A stretch of 64,000 bases of DNA from Streptomyces sp. NBC_00572 (GTDB taxonomy: Bacteria > Actinomycetota > Actinomycetes > Streptomycetales > Streptomycetaceae), in the NCBI RefSeq assembly GCF_026341815.1, contig NZ_JAPENX010000001.1, positions 62,001 through 126,000 of the forward strand. Direction: 5' to 3'. A program made the translations under genes and the position numbers. The first letter of the stretch is position 1; each line of letters begins with the position of its first letter. The notes under the pieces were generated by a model, which saw nothing but the letters and a program-made list of their open reading frames with translations, had not been told where the DNA came from and ran no database searches. This document shows, piece by piece, positions 24,148-33,564 of this stretch.

Positions 24148-25245
24148 TCAGGCTCCCTTGGGGGTGACGGAGATCTTGGGTGTGGCGGTGATACGGAGGT
24201 CGGATCCGATGCGGACGGTCTCGGTGACGTCGAGCCGCAACGCTTCGGTGATGGTGGAGATTCCGGCGTCGGCAAGGGCGTTCGGGCCCGCGCCGAGGAG
24301 GACGGGGGCGAGGTAGCCGACGACCTCGTCGACGGCGCCCGCGGCGACGAAGGCGCCCGCGAGGGTGGGGCCGCCTTCGAGGAGGACCGAGCGGACTCCG
24401 CGTGTGTGGAGGGCGTCCAGGAGGGCGGGTACGGACAGGCCGCGCTCGGCCCGGGGAAGGCGTACGACCTCGGCGCCGTCGATCGGGTTCTCGGCGTCTT
24501 CGGCGATCGCGACGAGGGTCGGGGCGGCATCGTCCAGGACCCGGGCGCCGGGCTTCACGGCGGTCGCCTCGGTGTCGACGACGACCCGGAGCGGCTGGAC
24601 GGCACCCTCGATGCCGCGTACGGCCAGATGGGGGTCGTCGGCGCGGGCGGTGCCGGAGCCGACCACGACGGCGTCGGCCTCGGCGCGCAGCCGGTGGACG
24701 TCGGCGCGGGACTCGGCGGAGGTGATCCAGCGGGAGGTGCCGTCGGCGGCGGCGATGCGGCCGTCGAGGGTGGCGGCGTACTTCCAGCGGACGAAGGGGC
24801 GGCCGTGGCGTACGGAGGCGAGCCAGGCGATGTTGACCGCTTCGGCCTCGGCCTCCAGGAGGCCCTGCTCGACCTCCACACCCGCGGCGCGCAGGGTGTC
24901 GGCTCCGCCGGTGGCCTGCGGGTTCGGGTCACCGACCGCGTACACGACCCGGCTGACGCCGGCCTCGATGAGGGCCTGGGCGCAGGGGCCGGTACGGCCG
25001 GTGTGGTTGCAGGGTTCGAGGGTGACGTAAGCGGTGCCGCCGCGGGCGAGGACGCCTGCCTCGCGCAGGGCGTGGACCTCGGCGTGGGGGCCGCCGGCGC
25101 GCTGGTGGAAGCCTTCGCCGACCACGTGTCCGGAGGCGTCGGTGATGACGCACCCGACGACCGGGTTGGGGCTGGTGGCGCCGAGACCGCGTGCGGCGAG
25201 CTCGACGGCGCGTCGCATGGCGGTGATGTCGGCCTGCTGTGCCAC
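24148..25245 (-). CDS. ribD: Bifunctional riboflavin deaminase/reductase
   Basis: A 365-residue RibD. Residues 1-145 are the cytidine-deaminase-like domain with zinc ligands in PHAEVHALREAG near 51 and YVTLEPCNHTGRTGPCAQ near 75; residues 150-355 are the 5-amino-6-ribosylamino-uracil reductase (FVRWKYAATLDGRIAAADG; SVLLEGGPTLAGAFVAAG). The start is GTG at 25245, chosen because AGGAGG lies five bases upstream; the ATG eleven codons in has no such site. First gene of the rib operon, about 180 bp downstream of the FMN riboswitch. Confidence 0.92.
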   Translation of the reverse strand: MAQQADITAMRRAVELAARGLGATSPNPVVGCVITDASGHVVGEGFHQRAGGPHAEVHALREAGVLARGGTAYVTLEPCNHTGRTGPCAQALIEAGVSRVVYAVGDPNPQATGGADTLRAAGVEVEQGLLEAEAEAVNIAWLASVRHGRPFVRWKYAATLDGRIAAADGTSRWITSAESRADVHRLRAEADAVVVGSGTARADDPHLAVRGIEGAVQPLRVVVDTEATAVKPGARVLDDAAPTLVAIAEDAENPIDGAEVVRLPRAERGLSVPALLDALHTRGVRSVLLEGGPTLAGAFVAAGAVDEVVGYLAPVLLGAGPNALADAGISTITEALRLDVTETVRIGSDLRITATPKISVTPKGA

Positions 25246-25424
25246 CGGGTCCTCCTGCCTCTTCGGGCACGGACTCCGGGGCCTGTCGATGACGACAGAG
25301 AGCGGAACGACACTCACGCAGGGTGCGCCGAGGCCGCGTCCTCCGGGTACGCCGATCGATGTCGATACGGCGACCAGCGGACGTACGGCCGGCACACCCC
25401 TGAAAGGGGTCGCCCGCCGCGCAC

Positions 25425-25540
25425 TGCCTCCCATCCGGACTTTCACCGTCGGTCCAGGAATTTCACCTGGTCAACCGGCCGCTGGCTGCGGACGGGTCGC
25501 GGACTATACCGCCGGTTCGGAATTACACCGACCCCGGAGT
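25425..25540 (-). promoter_or_regulatory. FMN riboswitch (RFN element)
   Basis: On the minus strand the conserved RFN blocks appear in order: GGGGTCGGTGTAATTCCG, AACCGGCGGTATAGTCCGCG, GGTTGACCAGGTGAAATTCC, TGGACCGACGGTGAAAGTCC and GGATGGGAGGCAGT. These fit the six-stem FMN aptamer almost base for base. It sits between the rib promoter region and ribD, so FMN binding should switch off the whole ribD-ribE-ribM-ribAB-ribH unit and probably the his genes that follow. The ~180 nt between aptamer and ribD GTG is the expression platform. Confidence 0.95.
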
Positions 25541-25639
25541 GCGCTGCTGCTGATACAGGGCCAGTGTGCCACGAGCCGCGCCGGGCGATGTGGCCGAGAT
25601 CCTGTGGCCTGGCTCACAGACCCCCATAGAACTCTTCGA

Positions 25640-25681
25640 TGGTCCAGACCTATTGACGCACTGGTCTAGTCCTCTTAATCT
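25640..25681 (+). promoter_or_regulatory. Chitinase promoter with 12-bp direct repeats
   Basis: TTGACG at 25653-25658 and TAATCT at 25676-25681 are spaced 17 bp. TGGTCCAGACCT (25640-25651) and TGGTCTAGTCCT (25662-25673) flank and overlap the -35 box. Direct repeats of this consensus are known from streptomycete chitinase promoters, where they mediate chitin induction and glucose repression. Confidence 0.85.
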
Positions 25682-25788
25682 CCGTGTCACCTCCTAGGAA
25701 CGGCCCGGCGGCGTGCGCACTCCACGGGCCCAACACGACCCACCCCTTTGTTCGTTGTGTTCCACGACCTCCCCAGGAGGACCCGATC

Positions 25789-28170
25789 GTGTTGTCCCCC
25801 ACCGCGAAAAGAGCCTCGCTGCTCTCCTCCGGCGCAGCCGTCGCCGGGCTGCTGCTCAGCTCGCTCTCCGGCGGCGTCTCGTACGCGGCCGACAACGAGT
25901 CCTGTCGCCCCGACGGGCTTTACAAGACCCCGGGCGTCGACGTCCCGTACTGCTCGGTCTACGACACCGAGGGCCGCGAGAAGATGGGCGCGGACCACCA
26001 GCGCCGGGTCATCGGCTACTTCACCGGCTGGCGCGACGGCAAGAACGGCCAGCCCGCGTACCTGGCCAAGGACATCCCGTGGGAGAAGATCACCCACATC
26101 AACTACGCCTTCGGCCACATCGGCGGAGACAACAAGCTCTCCGTCGGCACGGACGGTCCGAACAACGCGGCCACCGGGATGACCTGGCCCGGTGTCGCCG
26201 GCGCCGAGATGGACCCCGCATACGCCTACAAGGGCCACTTCAACCTGCTCAACAAGTTCAAGAAGCAGCACCCGAACGTGAAGACCCTGATCTCGGTCGG
26301 CGGCTGGGCCGAGACCGGCGGCTACTTCGCGGACAACGGTGACCGGGTCAACTCCGGCGGCTTCTACTCGATGGCGACCAACGCCGACGGTTCGGTCAAC
26401 CAGGCCGGGATCGACACCTTCGCCGCCTCGTCCGTCGACTTCATCCGCAAGTACGGCTTCAACGGCGTCGACATCGACTACGAGTACCCGACGACCATGA
26501 AGGACGCCGGAAACCCGCTCGACTGGCAGCTCGCCAACGCGCGCCGCGCCGGACTCGTGCAGGGCTACGCGGCCCTCATGAAGTCCCTGCGCGAGAAGCT
26601 GGACGTGGCCGGCGCCGCCGACGGCAAGCACTACCTGCTGACCGTCGCCGCCCCCTCCTCCGGCTACCTGCTGCGGGGCATGGAGACCTTCCAGATGCAG
26701 AAGTATCTGGACTACGTCAACATCATGTCGTACGACCTGCACGGCGCCTGGAACGAGTACGTCGGGCCCAACGCCTCCCTCTTCGACGACGGCAAGGACG
26801 GCGAGCTCGCCGCCGCCAACGTCTACGGATCGGCGCAGTACGGCAACATCGGGTACCTCAACACCGACTGGGCGTACCACTACTTCCGCGGCTCGATGCC
26901 GGCCGGCCGCATCAACATCGGCCTGCCCTACTACACCCGCGGTCACAAGAACGTGCAGGGCGGCACCGACGGTCTGTGGGGCAAGGCCTCCGCGACCACC
27001 TGCCCGGCCGGAGCCGGTCTGACCAAGTGCGGTGACGGCGCCACCGGCATCGACAACCTGTGGCACGACAAGGACACCAACGGTGCCGAGTCGCCCGCCG
27101 GCTCCAACCCGATGTGGCACGCCAAGAACCTCGAGAAGGGGATCGTCGGCGACTACGTCACCCAGTACGGCTTCCCGGCGAACACCACCCTGACCGGCAC
27201 CTACGCCCGCAAGTACGACTCGACCCTGGTCGCGCCGTGGCTGTGGAACGCGCAGAAGAAGGTCTTCCTCTCCACCGAGGACGAGCAGTCGGTGGCCGCC
27301 AAGGCCGACTACGTGGTCAGCAAGGGCATCGGCGGCACCATGGTGTGGGAGATGGCCGGCGACTACGGCTGGAACGCCACCAAGGGCCAGTACGAGATCG
27401 GCTCCACGCTCACCTCGGTGATGTACGACAAGTTCAAGGCGGCCACCCCGTACGGCGCGAAGAAGTCCAACGCGACCCTGCCGACCCAGGCCGTGAAGAT
27501 CGACGCGCAGTTCACCGAGTTCAAGCTGGGCGACTCGAACTACCCGATCACCCCGAAGATCAAGATCACCAACAACACGGCGGCCACCCTCCCTGGCGGC
27601 ACGGAGTTCCAGTTCGACTACGGCACCTCGGCCCCGGCCAACGCCTCCGACCAGTCGGGCTTCGGCACGAAGGTGATCAGCAGCGACCACACGGGCAGCA
27701 ACGTGGGCGGCCTGAAGGGCGACTTCCACCGCGTCTCCCTGAAGCTCCCGGCCTGGCAGTCGCTGGCCCCGGGCGCCACGGTCGACCTGGCGTTCAACTA
27801 CTACCTGCCGGTGTCCACCCCGTCCAACTGGACGGTGAACATCAACGGCACGACGTACGCCCTCGCCGGTGACCTGGCGCGCGGCACGACGGTGGTGGAG
27901 CCGGGCACGACGACCCCGCCGACCACCCCGCCGACCACGCCTCCCACCACGCCGCCGACCACCCCGCCGACGACTCCCCCGACCACGCCTCCGACGACGC
28001 CGCCCACGGGCTGCGGCACGGTCCCGGCGTACGTGGCCGGCAATGTCTACAACGCGGGCAGCGAGGTCTCCCACAACGGCCGCAAGTACAAGGCCCAGTG
28101 GTGGACCCAGAACGAGACGCCGGGCACGACCGGCGAGTGGGGCGTCTGGAAGGACCTCGGTCCCTGCTGA
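25789..28170 (+). CDS. Secreted GH18 chitinase with chitin-binding module
   Basis: A 793-residue exported chitinase. GTG start with AGGAGG upstream; signal peptide to about residue 34 (SYAAD). The GH18 barrel covers about 50-560: [14 protein letters not shown] near 166 and the catalytic [12 protein letters not shown] near 223 (last Glu is the acid), MSYDLHGAW near 320, [15 protein letters not shown] near 516. A beta-sandwich module follows (570-700), then a linker of repeated TPPT units and a C-terminal CBM5/12 chitin-binding module ([30 protein letters not shown]). It cleaves beta-1,4-GlcNAc links outside the cell. Regulated by the direct-repeat promoter at 25640-25681. Confidence 0.95.
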   Translation: MLSPTAKRASLLSSGAAVAGLLLSSLSGGVSYAADNESCRPDGLYKTPGVDVPYCSVYDTEGREKMGADHQRRVIGYFTGWRDGKNGQPAYLAKDIPWEKITHINYAFGHIGGDNKLSVGTDGPNNAATGMTWPGVAGAEMDPAYAYKGHFNLLNKFKKQHPNVKTLISVGGWAETGGYFADNGDRVNSGGFYSMATNADGSVNQAGIDTFAASSVDFIRKYGFNGVDIDYEYPTTMKDAGNPLDWQLANARRAGLVQGYAALMKSLREKLDVAGAADGKHYLLTVAAPSSGYLLRGMETFQMQKYLDYVNIMSYDLHGAWNEYVGPNASLFDDGKDGELAAANVYGSAQYGNIGYLNTDWAYHYFRGSMPAGRINIGLPYYTRGHKNVQGGTDGLWGKASATTCPAGAGLTKCGDGATGIDNLWHDKDTNGAESPAGSNPMWHAKNLEKGIVGDYVTQYGFPANTTLTGTYARKYDSTLVAPWLWNAQKKVFLSTEDEQSVAAKADYVVSKGIGGTMVWEMAGDYGWNATKGQYEIGSTLTSVMYDKFKAATPYGAKKSNATLPTQAVKIDAQFTEFKLGDSNYPITPKIKITNNTAATLPGGTEFQFDYGTSAPANASDQSGFGTKVISSDHTGSNVGGLKGDFHRVSLKLPAWQSLAPGATVDLAFNYYLPVSTPSNWTVNINGTTYALAGDLARGTTVVEPGTTTPPTTPPTTPPTTPPTTPPTTPPTTPPTTPPTGCGTVPAYVAGNVYNAGSEVSHNGRKYKAQWWTQNETPGTTGEWGVWKDLGPC

Positions 28171-28188
28171 CCCCACCCCTCTGAAACC

Positions 28189-28226
28189 CCCGGCGGCGGA
28201 ACTTCACGGCCCTTGCCGCCGCCGGG
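28189..28226. terminator. Hairpin terminator after chitinase
   Basis: CCCGGCGGCGG (28189-28199) pairs with CCGCCGCCGGG (28216-28226), 18 bp after the chitinase stop codon. Confidence 0.75.
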
Positions 28227-28307
28227 CTCCTACAGCGCCGCGCCCCCCTGTCCGGGGCGCGGCGCTCCGCGTGTGCGGAGGACGCCGAGGGCGGTCAGTC
28301 TGGAGAC

Positions 28308-29069
28308 ATGAGCACGATCCTGGTGACCGGTGGCACGGGGACCCTCGGCCGGCCCGTCTGCGAGCGGCTGCGCGCCGACGGCCACGAGGTACGGGTCCTC
28401 AGCAGGCACTCCCCGCCGTACGCGGTCGACCTGCGGCAGGGCGGGCCGCTGCTCGACCGGGCGGTCGACGGGGTGGAGGCGGTCGTCCACTGCAGCAACA
28501 TCCTGCGCGGCGACAAGGACGCGGCCCGCCTCCTGATCGAGGCGGCGCAGCGCGCCGAGGTGCCGCACCTGCTGTACATCTCGATCATCGGCGTCGACCG
28601 GGTGCCGCTCGGCTACTACCGCACCAAGTACGCGGTGGAGCGCATGATCCAGGGCTCGGGCCTCGGCTGGACACTGCTGCGCACCACCCAGTTCCACGAC
28701 CTGATCCTCCAGCTGCTCCAGGGCCTGGCCAAGCCGCCCGTGATGCTGCTGCCCAAGGACGTGCGGGACCAGCCGCTCGAAGTGACGGAGGCGGCCGCGC
28801 GCCTCGCCGAGCTGGCCGCGGGGCCGCCGGCGGGCCGAGTGGAGGACATGGCCGGCCCCGAGATCCGGACCTTCGTCGAGCTGGCCCACTCCTACCTGCG
28901 GGCGAGCGGACGCCGGCGCCGCCTCGTCGAGGTGCCGCTGCCGGGCAAGGTCTACCGGGGACTGCGGCGCGGCGAGCACCTGGCGCCGGACCGCGCGGTG
29001 GGCCGGGTGACCTTCGACGAGTTCCTGGCGGGGCGGTTCGGCGGACCGGAGCGGTCCGGGGGCGCATAG
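28308..29069 (+). CDS. NmrA/SDR-type NAD(P)-binding protein
   Basis: A 253-residue Rossmann-fold protein of the atypical short-chain dehydrogenase group (NmrA-like). The nucleotide motif TGGTGTLGRPVCERL is at residues 7-21, with VRVLSRHSPP as the second strand and YYRTKYAVERMIQGSG near 104, where the YxxxK active-site pair is kept. It ends with a basic tail (SGRRRRLVEVPLPGKVYRGL). Such proteins act as redox sensors or as reductases on small substrates; no substrate can be assigned. It is transcribed alone. Confidence 0.8.
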   Translation: MSTILVTGGTGTLGRPVCERLRADGHEVRVLSRHSPPYAVDLRQGGPLLDRAVDGVEAVVHCSNILRGDKDAARLLIEAAQRAEVPHLLYISIIGVDRVPLGYYRTKYAVERMIQGSGLGWTLLRTTQFHDLILQLLQGLAKPPVMLLPKDVRDQPLEVTEAAARLAELAAGPPAGRVEDMAGPEIRTFVELAHSYLRASGRRRRLVEVPLPGKVYRGLRRGEHLAPDRAVGRVTFDEFLAGRFGGPERSGGA

Positions 29070-29373
29070 CGGGTCGCCTGGTCCCTTTCCGAGTATGCGG
29101 GTGACGGCAGCCGCCCTCGGCGATCCTCGGCGGGGTGTCGCGGCCGATTCCGGACGGAGCTGGATAGCTTTTCCGCGCCGGTGCCGCGATCTCGGTCGAC
29201 CGCGTTCGGCTTCCCTCTCCCGTGGCCGGCGCCGTGGAATTACCGGCGCATGCTCGTCGAAGGGTTCTGCGCGATGACCCACACGGGCAGGACAGCGTGC
29301 AGGTGACGGTGACGCGACGCTGACCGCCACCCAAGCCATCCAAGGCGCCCGAATGGGTTCCCAGCACCGATGA
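29070..29373. other. Intergenic stretch with no recognisable gene
   Basis: About 300 bp between the NmrA-like gene and the ROK terminator. Short frames exist on both strands but none has a ribosome site, family motif or normal codon bias. A local AT-rich patch around 29160-29170 is the only candidate promoter-like feature. Confidence 0.5.
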
Positions 29374-29408
29374 GAAGCGGCCCGGAACAGTGCGTTCCGG
29401 GCCGCTTC
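29374..29408 (-). terminator. Perfect 14-bp hairpin terminator after the ROK gene
   Basis: 29374-29387 pairs with 29395-29408 around a 7-nt loop, 13 bp past the leftward ROK stop codon. Confidence 0.8.
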
Positions 29409-29420
29409 CCCTTCGAAGGA

Positions 29421-30596
29421 TCAGGCGGAGCCGATCGACGGACCGGACAGTCCCTGGAGCCCCGTCGTCGGCGGCCCGAAGAGCGCGTCCTGGGCCGCGT
29501 CCCGGGCGAGGAGCAGCGCACCGCGCAGGACCGCCGCGTCGCCCAGGGCGGTCGGGCGGACCTCCGTACGGAGGGGGGAGAGGGTGGCGAGTTCGGCCTC
29601 CACGCGCGCGGCGAGTCCGGCGCCGCCCTGGTGACCGGTCTCCCCGGCGAGGACCACGCAGCCGGGGTCCAGGACGGAGGCGACCGCGGCCGCGCCGATG
29701 GCGAGGCGGCGGGCGAGGGCGTCGAGGAAGGGGGCGTGGTCCGAGGCGAGGGCCTCCGCCGGGGCCAGGCCGTGCGCGGCGGCGAGGGTCTCGACGGCGG
29801 CCGCGCAGGCCAGCTCGTGGAAGCCGCCGTCGCAGCCGGTGGCCGAGGGGACCCCCGAGGTGCCGGGTACCGGCAGGAAGCCGATCTCGCCCGCGCCGCC
29901 CGAGGCTCCGCGGCGCGGCCGCCCGTCGAGGACGACCGCGGCGCCGACGCCCTGGCCGAGCCAGAGGAGGACGAAGTCCTCGCGGTCGCGGGCCGCGCCC
30001 TCGCGCAGTTCGGCGACGGCGGCGAGGTTGGTCTCGTTCTCGACGAGGACGTGGGCGGGGAGCCGTTCCTGGAGGACGCCGACGAGCCGCCGGTGCCAGG
30101 CGGGCAGTCCCGAGGAGTCGCGGAGTTCGCCGGTGGCCGGGTCGATGAGGCCGGGGGCGCCGACCGCCACGGTGTGCAGCCGGTCGGCGCCGGCCTCCTT
30201 CACGGTGCGCTCCAGGAGCGTGACCGCCTTCTCGACGGCGGGTCCGGTGCCGCTGTCGTCGCCGACGGGTACGGAGGCCTCGGCGAGAGTGGTGCCGAGC
30301 AGATCGGCGACGGTGACGGAGACGGAGCTGGTGCGTACGTCGAGGGCGGCGAGGTGTGCCCGATCGGCGACGAGTCCGTACAGCTTGGCGTTGGGGCCCC
30401 GGCGCTCGGCTCCGGACTCCCCCACGACATGGACGAGCCCGGAGCTCTGGAGGCGCTCGACGAGGTCGGCGACCGTGGGCCGGGAGAGTCCGGTGAGGGT
30501 CTTGAGCTGAGTGGCCGTCAACGGGCCTTCGTCCTGGAGCAGTCGCAGGGCGAACCGGTCGTTGATGGCTCGTGCGGTGCTCGGGGATGCGGCCAT
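29421..30596 (-). CDS. ROK-family transcriptional regulator
   Basis: A 391-residue ROK protein. An N-terminal winged HTH (PLTATQLKTLTGLSRPTVAD, residues 25-44) precedes the ROK sugar-kinase-like domain (VGAPGLIDPATGEL; VENETNLAAVAELREGA; GVGAAVVLDGRPRRGASGGA). The ATP-binding DxGxT loop is changed to DVRTS, and the zinc motif CxCGxxGCxE is reduced to SATGCDGGFHE with only one Cys, so neither kinase activity nor classic zinc binding is expected. It is divergent from an MFS transporter, with a palindromic operator between them, so it is probably that gene's ligand-responsive repressor. Confidence 0.88.
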   Translation of the reverse strand: MAASPSTARAINDRFALRLLQDEGPLTATQLKTLTGLSRPTVADLVERLQSSGLVHVVGESGAERRGPNAKLYGLVADRAHLAALDVRTSSVSVTVADLLGTTLAEASVPVGDDSGTGPAVEKAVTLLERTVKEAGADRLHTVAVGAPGLIDPATGELRDSSGLPAWHRRLVGVLQERLPAHVLVENETNLAAVAELREGAARDREDFVLLWLGQGVGAAVVLDGRPRRGASGGAGEIGFLPVPGTSGVPSATGCDGGFHELACAAAVETLAAAHGLAPAEALASDHAPFLDALARRLAIGAAAVASVLDPGCVVLAGETGHQGGAGLAARVEAELATLSPLRTEVRPTALGDAAVLRGALLLARDAAQDALFGPPTTGLQGLSGPSIGSA

Positions 30597-30648
30597 GCGG
30601 CGATCCTCTCAGACGGGCTCCGGCGCGGGTGCCATCCCGCGATCTATT

Positions 30649-30669
30649 TATCAGGCAGGGTTCCTGATA
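30649..30669. promoter_or_regulatory. ROK operator between divergent regulator and transporter
   Basis: TATCAGG (30649-30655) and CCTGATA (30663-30669) form a perfect inverted repeat with 7-bp spacing, in an AT-rich patch between the ROK start (30596) and the MFS start (30723). It most likely overlaps the transporter promoter. Confidence 0.65.
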
Positions 30670-30722
30670 GTTTACGCGCCACACCACCCGACAGAGCCAC
30701 ACCACCACCCCAGGGAGGGCCC

Positions 30723-31946
30723 ATGGCGGCGGAGACCGTCTCCAGCATCGATCGCCTGCGGCGCGCGCGTTTCGCCGTCGCCGCCGTCTTCTGCGTCCAC
30801 GGCGCCGTGACCGGCAGTTTCGCCACCCGTATCCCCTGGATCCAGGAGCACGCGGGCGTGAGTGCCGGACAGCTCGGGCTCGCGCTCGCCTTCCCGGCCC
30901 TCGGCGCCTCCGTCGCGATGCCGCTCGCCGGGGCCGTCTCCCACCGCTTCGGTGCCCGCACGGCTCTGCGCGGGCTGCTCGCCCTGTGGACGCTCGCCCT
31001 GACGCTGCCCTCACTCGCGCCCAACATCTGGGGCCTGTGTGCCGCGCTGTTCGTGTACGGCGCGACCGCCGGCATGTCCGACGTGGCGATGAACGCGCTC
31101 GGGGTCGAGACCGAGAACCGGCTCGGCAGGTCCATCATGTCGAGCCTGCACGGCATGTGGAGCGCGGGCGCCCTCATCGGCTCCGCCGCCGGCACGGTCG
31201 CCGCGCACCTCGGCGGCGACGCCCGACTCCACCACCTGATCGCGGCCCTGGTCCTCACCGCCCTCGGCCTGTTCTTCTGCCAGGGCGTCCTCGACATGCG
31301 CAGCACTCCGGACGAGGAGCCGCCGCCGCGCTTCTCACTGCCGCCGAAGTCCGCGCTGATCATCGGCGCGATCGGCTTCTGCGCGGTGTTCGCGGAGGGC
31401 GCCAGCCTCGACTGGTCGGCGGTCTACCTCCGGGACGAAATGGGCAGCTCCGCGGGGCTCGCGGCCGCCTCCACGACCGCCTTCGCCCTGACGATGACCG
31501 TCGCACGGCTGGCCGGCGACCGGATCGTGGACCGGTTCGGCGCGGTCCGTACCGTACGGGTCGGGGGCGCCGTCGCCACCCTCGGCGGTGTCCTGGTCGT
31601 CCTCGCCCCGCACGCCGCCGTCGCCATGGCCGGATTCGGTCTCATCGGACTCGGGGTCGCGGTCGTCGTCCCGCTCGCCTTCGCCGCGGCCGGGCGCAGC
31701 GGCCCGAACCCCAGCCAGGCCATCGCGGGCGTCGCCACCATCACGTACACCTCGGGACTCATCGCGCCCTCGGCGATCGGCGGCATCGCGGACGCGACCT
31801 CCCTGGTCTTCTCGTTCGGCCTGGTCACCCTGCTCGCGCTGGGGCTCGTCCTCGGCGCCGGCGTCCTCAGGTCCGGTGGCGCCGGCGGGCGGGAGCCGGC
31901 GACGGCGAAGCCGGCTCCGGAGAAGACCCCGGGCCCGGTCGGCTAA
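30723..31946 (+). CDS. MFS transporter
   Basis: A 407-residue major facilitator with about 12 membrane segments (FAVAAVFCVHGAVTGSFATR opens helix 1; SHRFGARTALRGLLALWTLA carries the loop 2-3 motif; DRIVDRFGAVRTVRVGGAVA repeats it in the second half). The ATG at 30723 has AGGGAGG upstream. The sequence fits the sugar/drug MFS groups often paired with ROK regulators, so sugar or glycoside efflux or uptake is the likely role, but the substrate cannot be read. Ends with a Pro/Ala/Lys-rich cytoplasmic tail. Confidence 0.85.
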   Translation: MAAETVSSIDRLRRARFAVAAVFCVHGAVTGSFATRIPWIQEHAGVSAGQLGLALAFPALGASVAMPLAGAVSHRFGARTALRGLLALWTLALTLPSLAPNIWGLCAALFVYGATAGMSDVAMNALGVETENRLGRSIMSSLHGMWSAGALIGSAAGTVAAHLGGDARLHHLIAALVLTALGLFFCQGVLDMRSTPDEEPPPRFSLPPKSALIIGAIGFCAVFAEGASLDWSAVYLRDEMGSSAGLAAASTTAFALTMTVARLAGDRIVDRFGAVRTVRVGGAVATLGGVLVVLAPHAAVAMAGFGLIGLGVAVVVPLAFAAAGRSGPNPSQAIAGVATITYTSGLIAPSAIGGIADATSLVFSFGLVTLLALGLVLGAGVLRSGGAGGREPATAKPAPEKTPGPVG

Positions 31947-31967
31947 GGCCTGTCCGGCCCTCATCCG

Positions 31968-32002
31968 CCGTCCGGGCCCTGGCGTGACCAGGGCCCGGAC
32001 GG
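31968..32002 (+). terminator. Perfect 15-bp hairpin terminator after MFS gene
   Basis: 31968-31982 pairs with 31988-32002 around a 5-nt loop (CGTGA), 21 bp after the MFS stop. Confidence 0.8.
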
Positions 32003-32090
32003 ACTTCCCCCTCCCGGGCGGCGCATAGCATGTGGCTGATCTTTTGCGGTCGTGACACGGCCGCCGGAACCGGAGAACGGGAGCGACCTC

Positions 32091-33491
32091 ATGAACCTCG
32101 GCGTGCGCTGGACCTTGCACGGCGACGGGAAGACACCCGCTCCCGGAGCCGTCGTCCGCCCGGACGAACGGCTCTCCTGGCCCCGTACCCTCGGCCTCGG
32201 CGCCCAGCACGTGGTCGCGATGTTCGGCGCGTCCTTCGTCGCTCCGGTGCTCATGGGTCTGGACCCCAACCTCGCGATCATGATGTCCGGTGTCGCGACC
32301 GTGATCTTCCTCCTCGCGACCCGCGGCACCATCCCCTCCTACCTGGGCTGCTCGCTCTCCTTCGTCGGCGTCGCCGCCGCCATCCGGGCCTCCGGCGGCA
32401 CCAGCGCCACCGTGACCGGCGCGGTCCTGGTCGTCGGCGCGGTGCTCTTCCTCGCCGGTCTGGCGGTCCGGAAGTTCGGCGCGCGGATCATCCACGCGGC
32501 GATGCCGCCGATCGTGACCGGCGCCGTCGTCATGCTGATCGGCTTCAACCTGGCCCCGGTCACCGCGGCGACGTACTGGCCGCAGGACCAGTGGACGGCC
32601 CTCCTCGTGATGCTGTTCACCGGCCTCGCCGTCGTCTGCCTGCGCGGCTTCTGGTCCCGGATCGCGATCTTCCTCGGCCTGATCTTCGGCTACGGCATCT
32701 CGTGGATCTTCGACCTGGTCTTCGGCAAGATCCACTCGATGTCCGCGAGCGGCCAGGTCACCGACCACTGGCGGCTCGACCTCTCCGGCGTCTCCAAGGC
32801 CGACTGGATCGGCCTGCCCTCGTTCCACGGCCCGAACTTCGAGTGGTCCGCGATCCTGGTCGCGCTGCCCGTCGTCATCGCCCTGATCGCCGAGAACGCC
32901 GGGCACGTCAAGGCCGTCGGCGAGATGACCGGCGACTCGCTCGACGACAAGCTCGGCACGGCGATCGCCGCCGACGGCGCCGCCTCGATGCTCTCCACGG
33001 CCGTGGGCGGCCCGCCGAACACCACGTACTCCGAGAACATCGGCGTCATGGCCGCCACCCGGGTCTACTCCACGGCCGCCTACTGGGCCGCCGCCGGCTT
33101 CGCCCTGCTCTTCGGCCTCTGCCCGAAGTTCGGCGCGGTCGTCGCCGCCATCCCCGGCGGTGTCCTCGGCGGCATCACCGTGATCCTCTACGGCATGATC
33201 GGCCTGCTCGGCGCCCAGATCTGGATCAACGCCAAGGTGGACCTGCGCAACCCGCTCAACCTGGTCCCGGCCGCCGCGGGCATCATCATCGGCGTCGGCG
33301 GGGTGAAGCTGACCTTCACGGACACCTTCGAGCTGGGCGGCATCGCGCTCGGCACGATCGTCGTCATCACCGGCTACCACGTGCTGCGGGCCTTCGCCCC
33401 GGCCCACCTCAAGCAGCAGGAGCCGCTCCTCGACTCCGGCACCAGCTCGTACGAGAGCACGTCCGGCGCGGAGCCACTGTCGAAGAACTGA
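32091..33491 (+). CDS. Nucleobase:cation symporter-2 (uracil/xanthine permease)
   Basis: A 466-residue NCS2 permease with about 14 membrane segments. Family signatures include LGLGAQHVVAMFGASFVAPV near 33, the substrate/cation motif in ALIAENAGHVKAVGEMTGD near 265 (the Glu in the AENxGH loop is typical of uracil permeases), and the GGPPNTTYSENIGVMAATRV signature near 305. It imports a nucleobase with a proton or sodium ion; uracil is most likely from the UraA/RutG/PyrP-like motifs. ATG at 32091 after GGGAG. Single gene between two terminators. Confidence 0.9.
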   Translation: MNLGVRWTLHGDGKTPAPGAVVRPDERLSWPRTLGLGAQHVVAMFGASFVAPVLMGLDPNLAIMMSGVATVIFLLATRGTIPSYLGCSLSFVGVAAAIRASGGTSATVTGAVLVVGAVLFLAGLAVRKFGARIIHAAMPPIVTGAVVMLIGFNLAPVTAATYWPQDQWTALLVMLFTGLAVVCLRGFWSRIAIFLGLIFGYGISWIFDLVFGKIHSMSASGQVTDHWRLDLSGVSKADWIGLPSFHGPNFEWSAILVALPVVIALIAENAGHVKAVGEMTGDSLDDKLGTAIAADGAASMLSTAVGGPPNTTYSENIGVMAATRVYSTAAYWAAAGFALLFGLCPKFGAVVAAIPGGVLGGITVILYGMIGLLGAQIWINAKVDLRNPLNLVPAAAGIIIGVGGVKLTFTDTFELGGIALGTIVVITGYHVLRAFAPAHLKQQEPLLDSGTSSYESTSGAEPLSKN

Positions 33492-33513
33492 GTGATTCGC
33501 CCGTTCTGGGTAA

Positions 33514-33546
33514 GCCGGGCCCGAGGAGTTCCCTCGCGGGCCCGGC
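33514..33546 (+). terminator. Hairpin terminator after the permease gene
   Basis: GCCGGGCCCG (33514-33523) pairs with CGGGCCCGGC (33537-33546); the loop can form a further short stem. Confidence 0.75.
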
Positions 33547-33564
33547 GACTGGGAGCCTGCCCGC

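Noticed and set aside
27906..28010. 12-bp repeats resembling a CRISPR or satellite array
   Set aside because: They encode the TPPT-type linker between the chitinase domains, so protein low complexity explains them.
25687..28176. 829-codon open frame antisense to the chitinase gene
   Set aside because: Composition is Val/Gly/Arg-rich with no motif; it mirrors the codon bias of the real chitinase gene.
28585..31014. 809-codon frame across the ROK and MFS region
   Set aside because: Arg-rich shadow frame; it spans an operator and two real gene starts.
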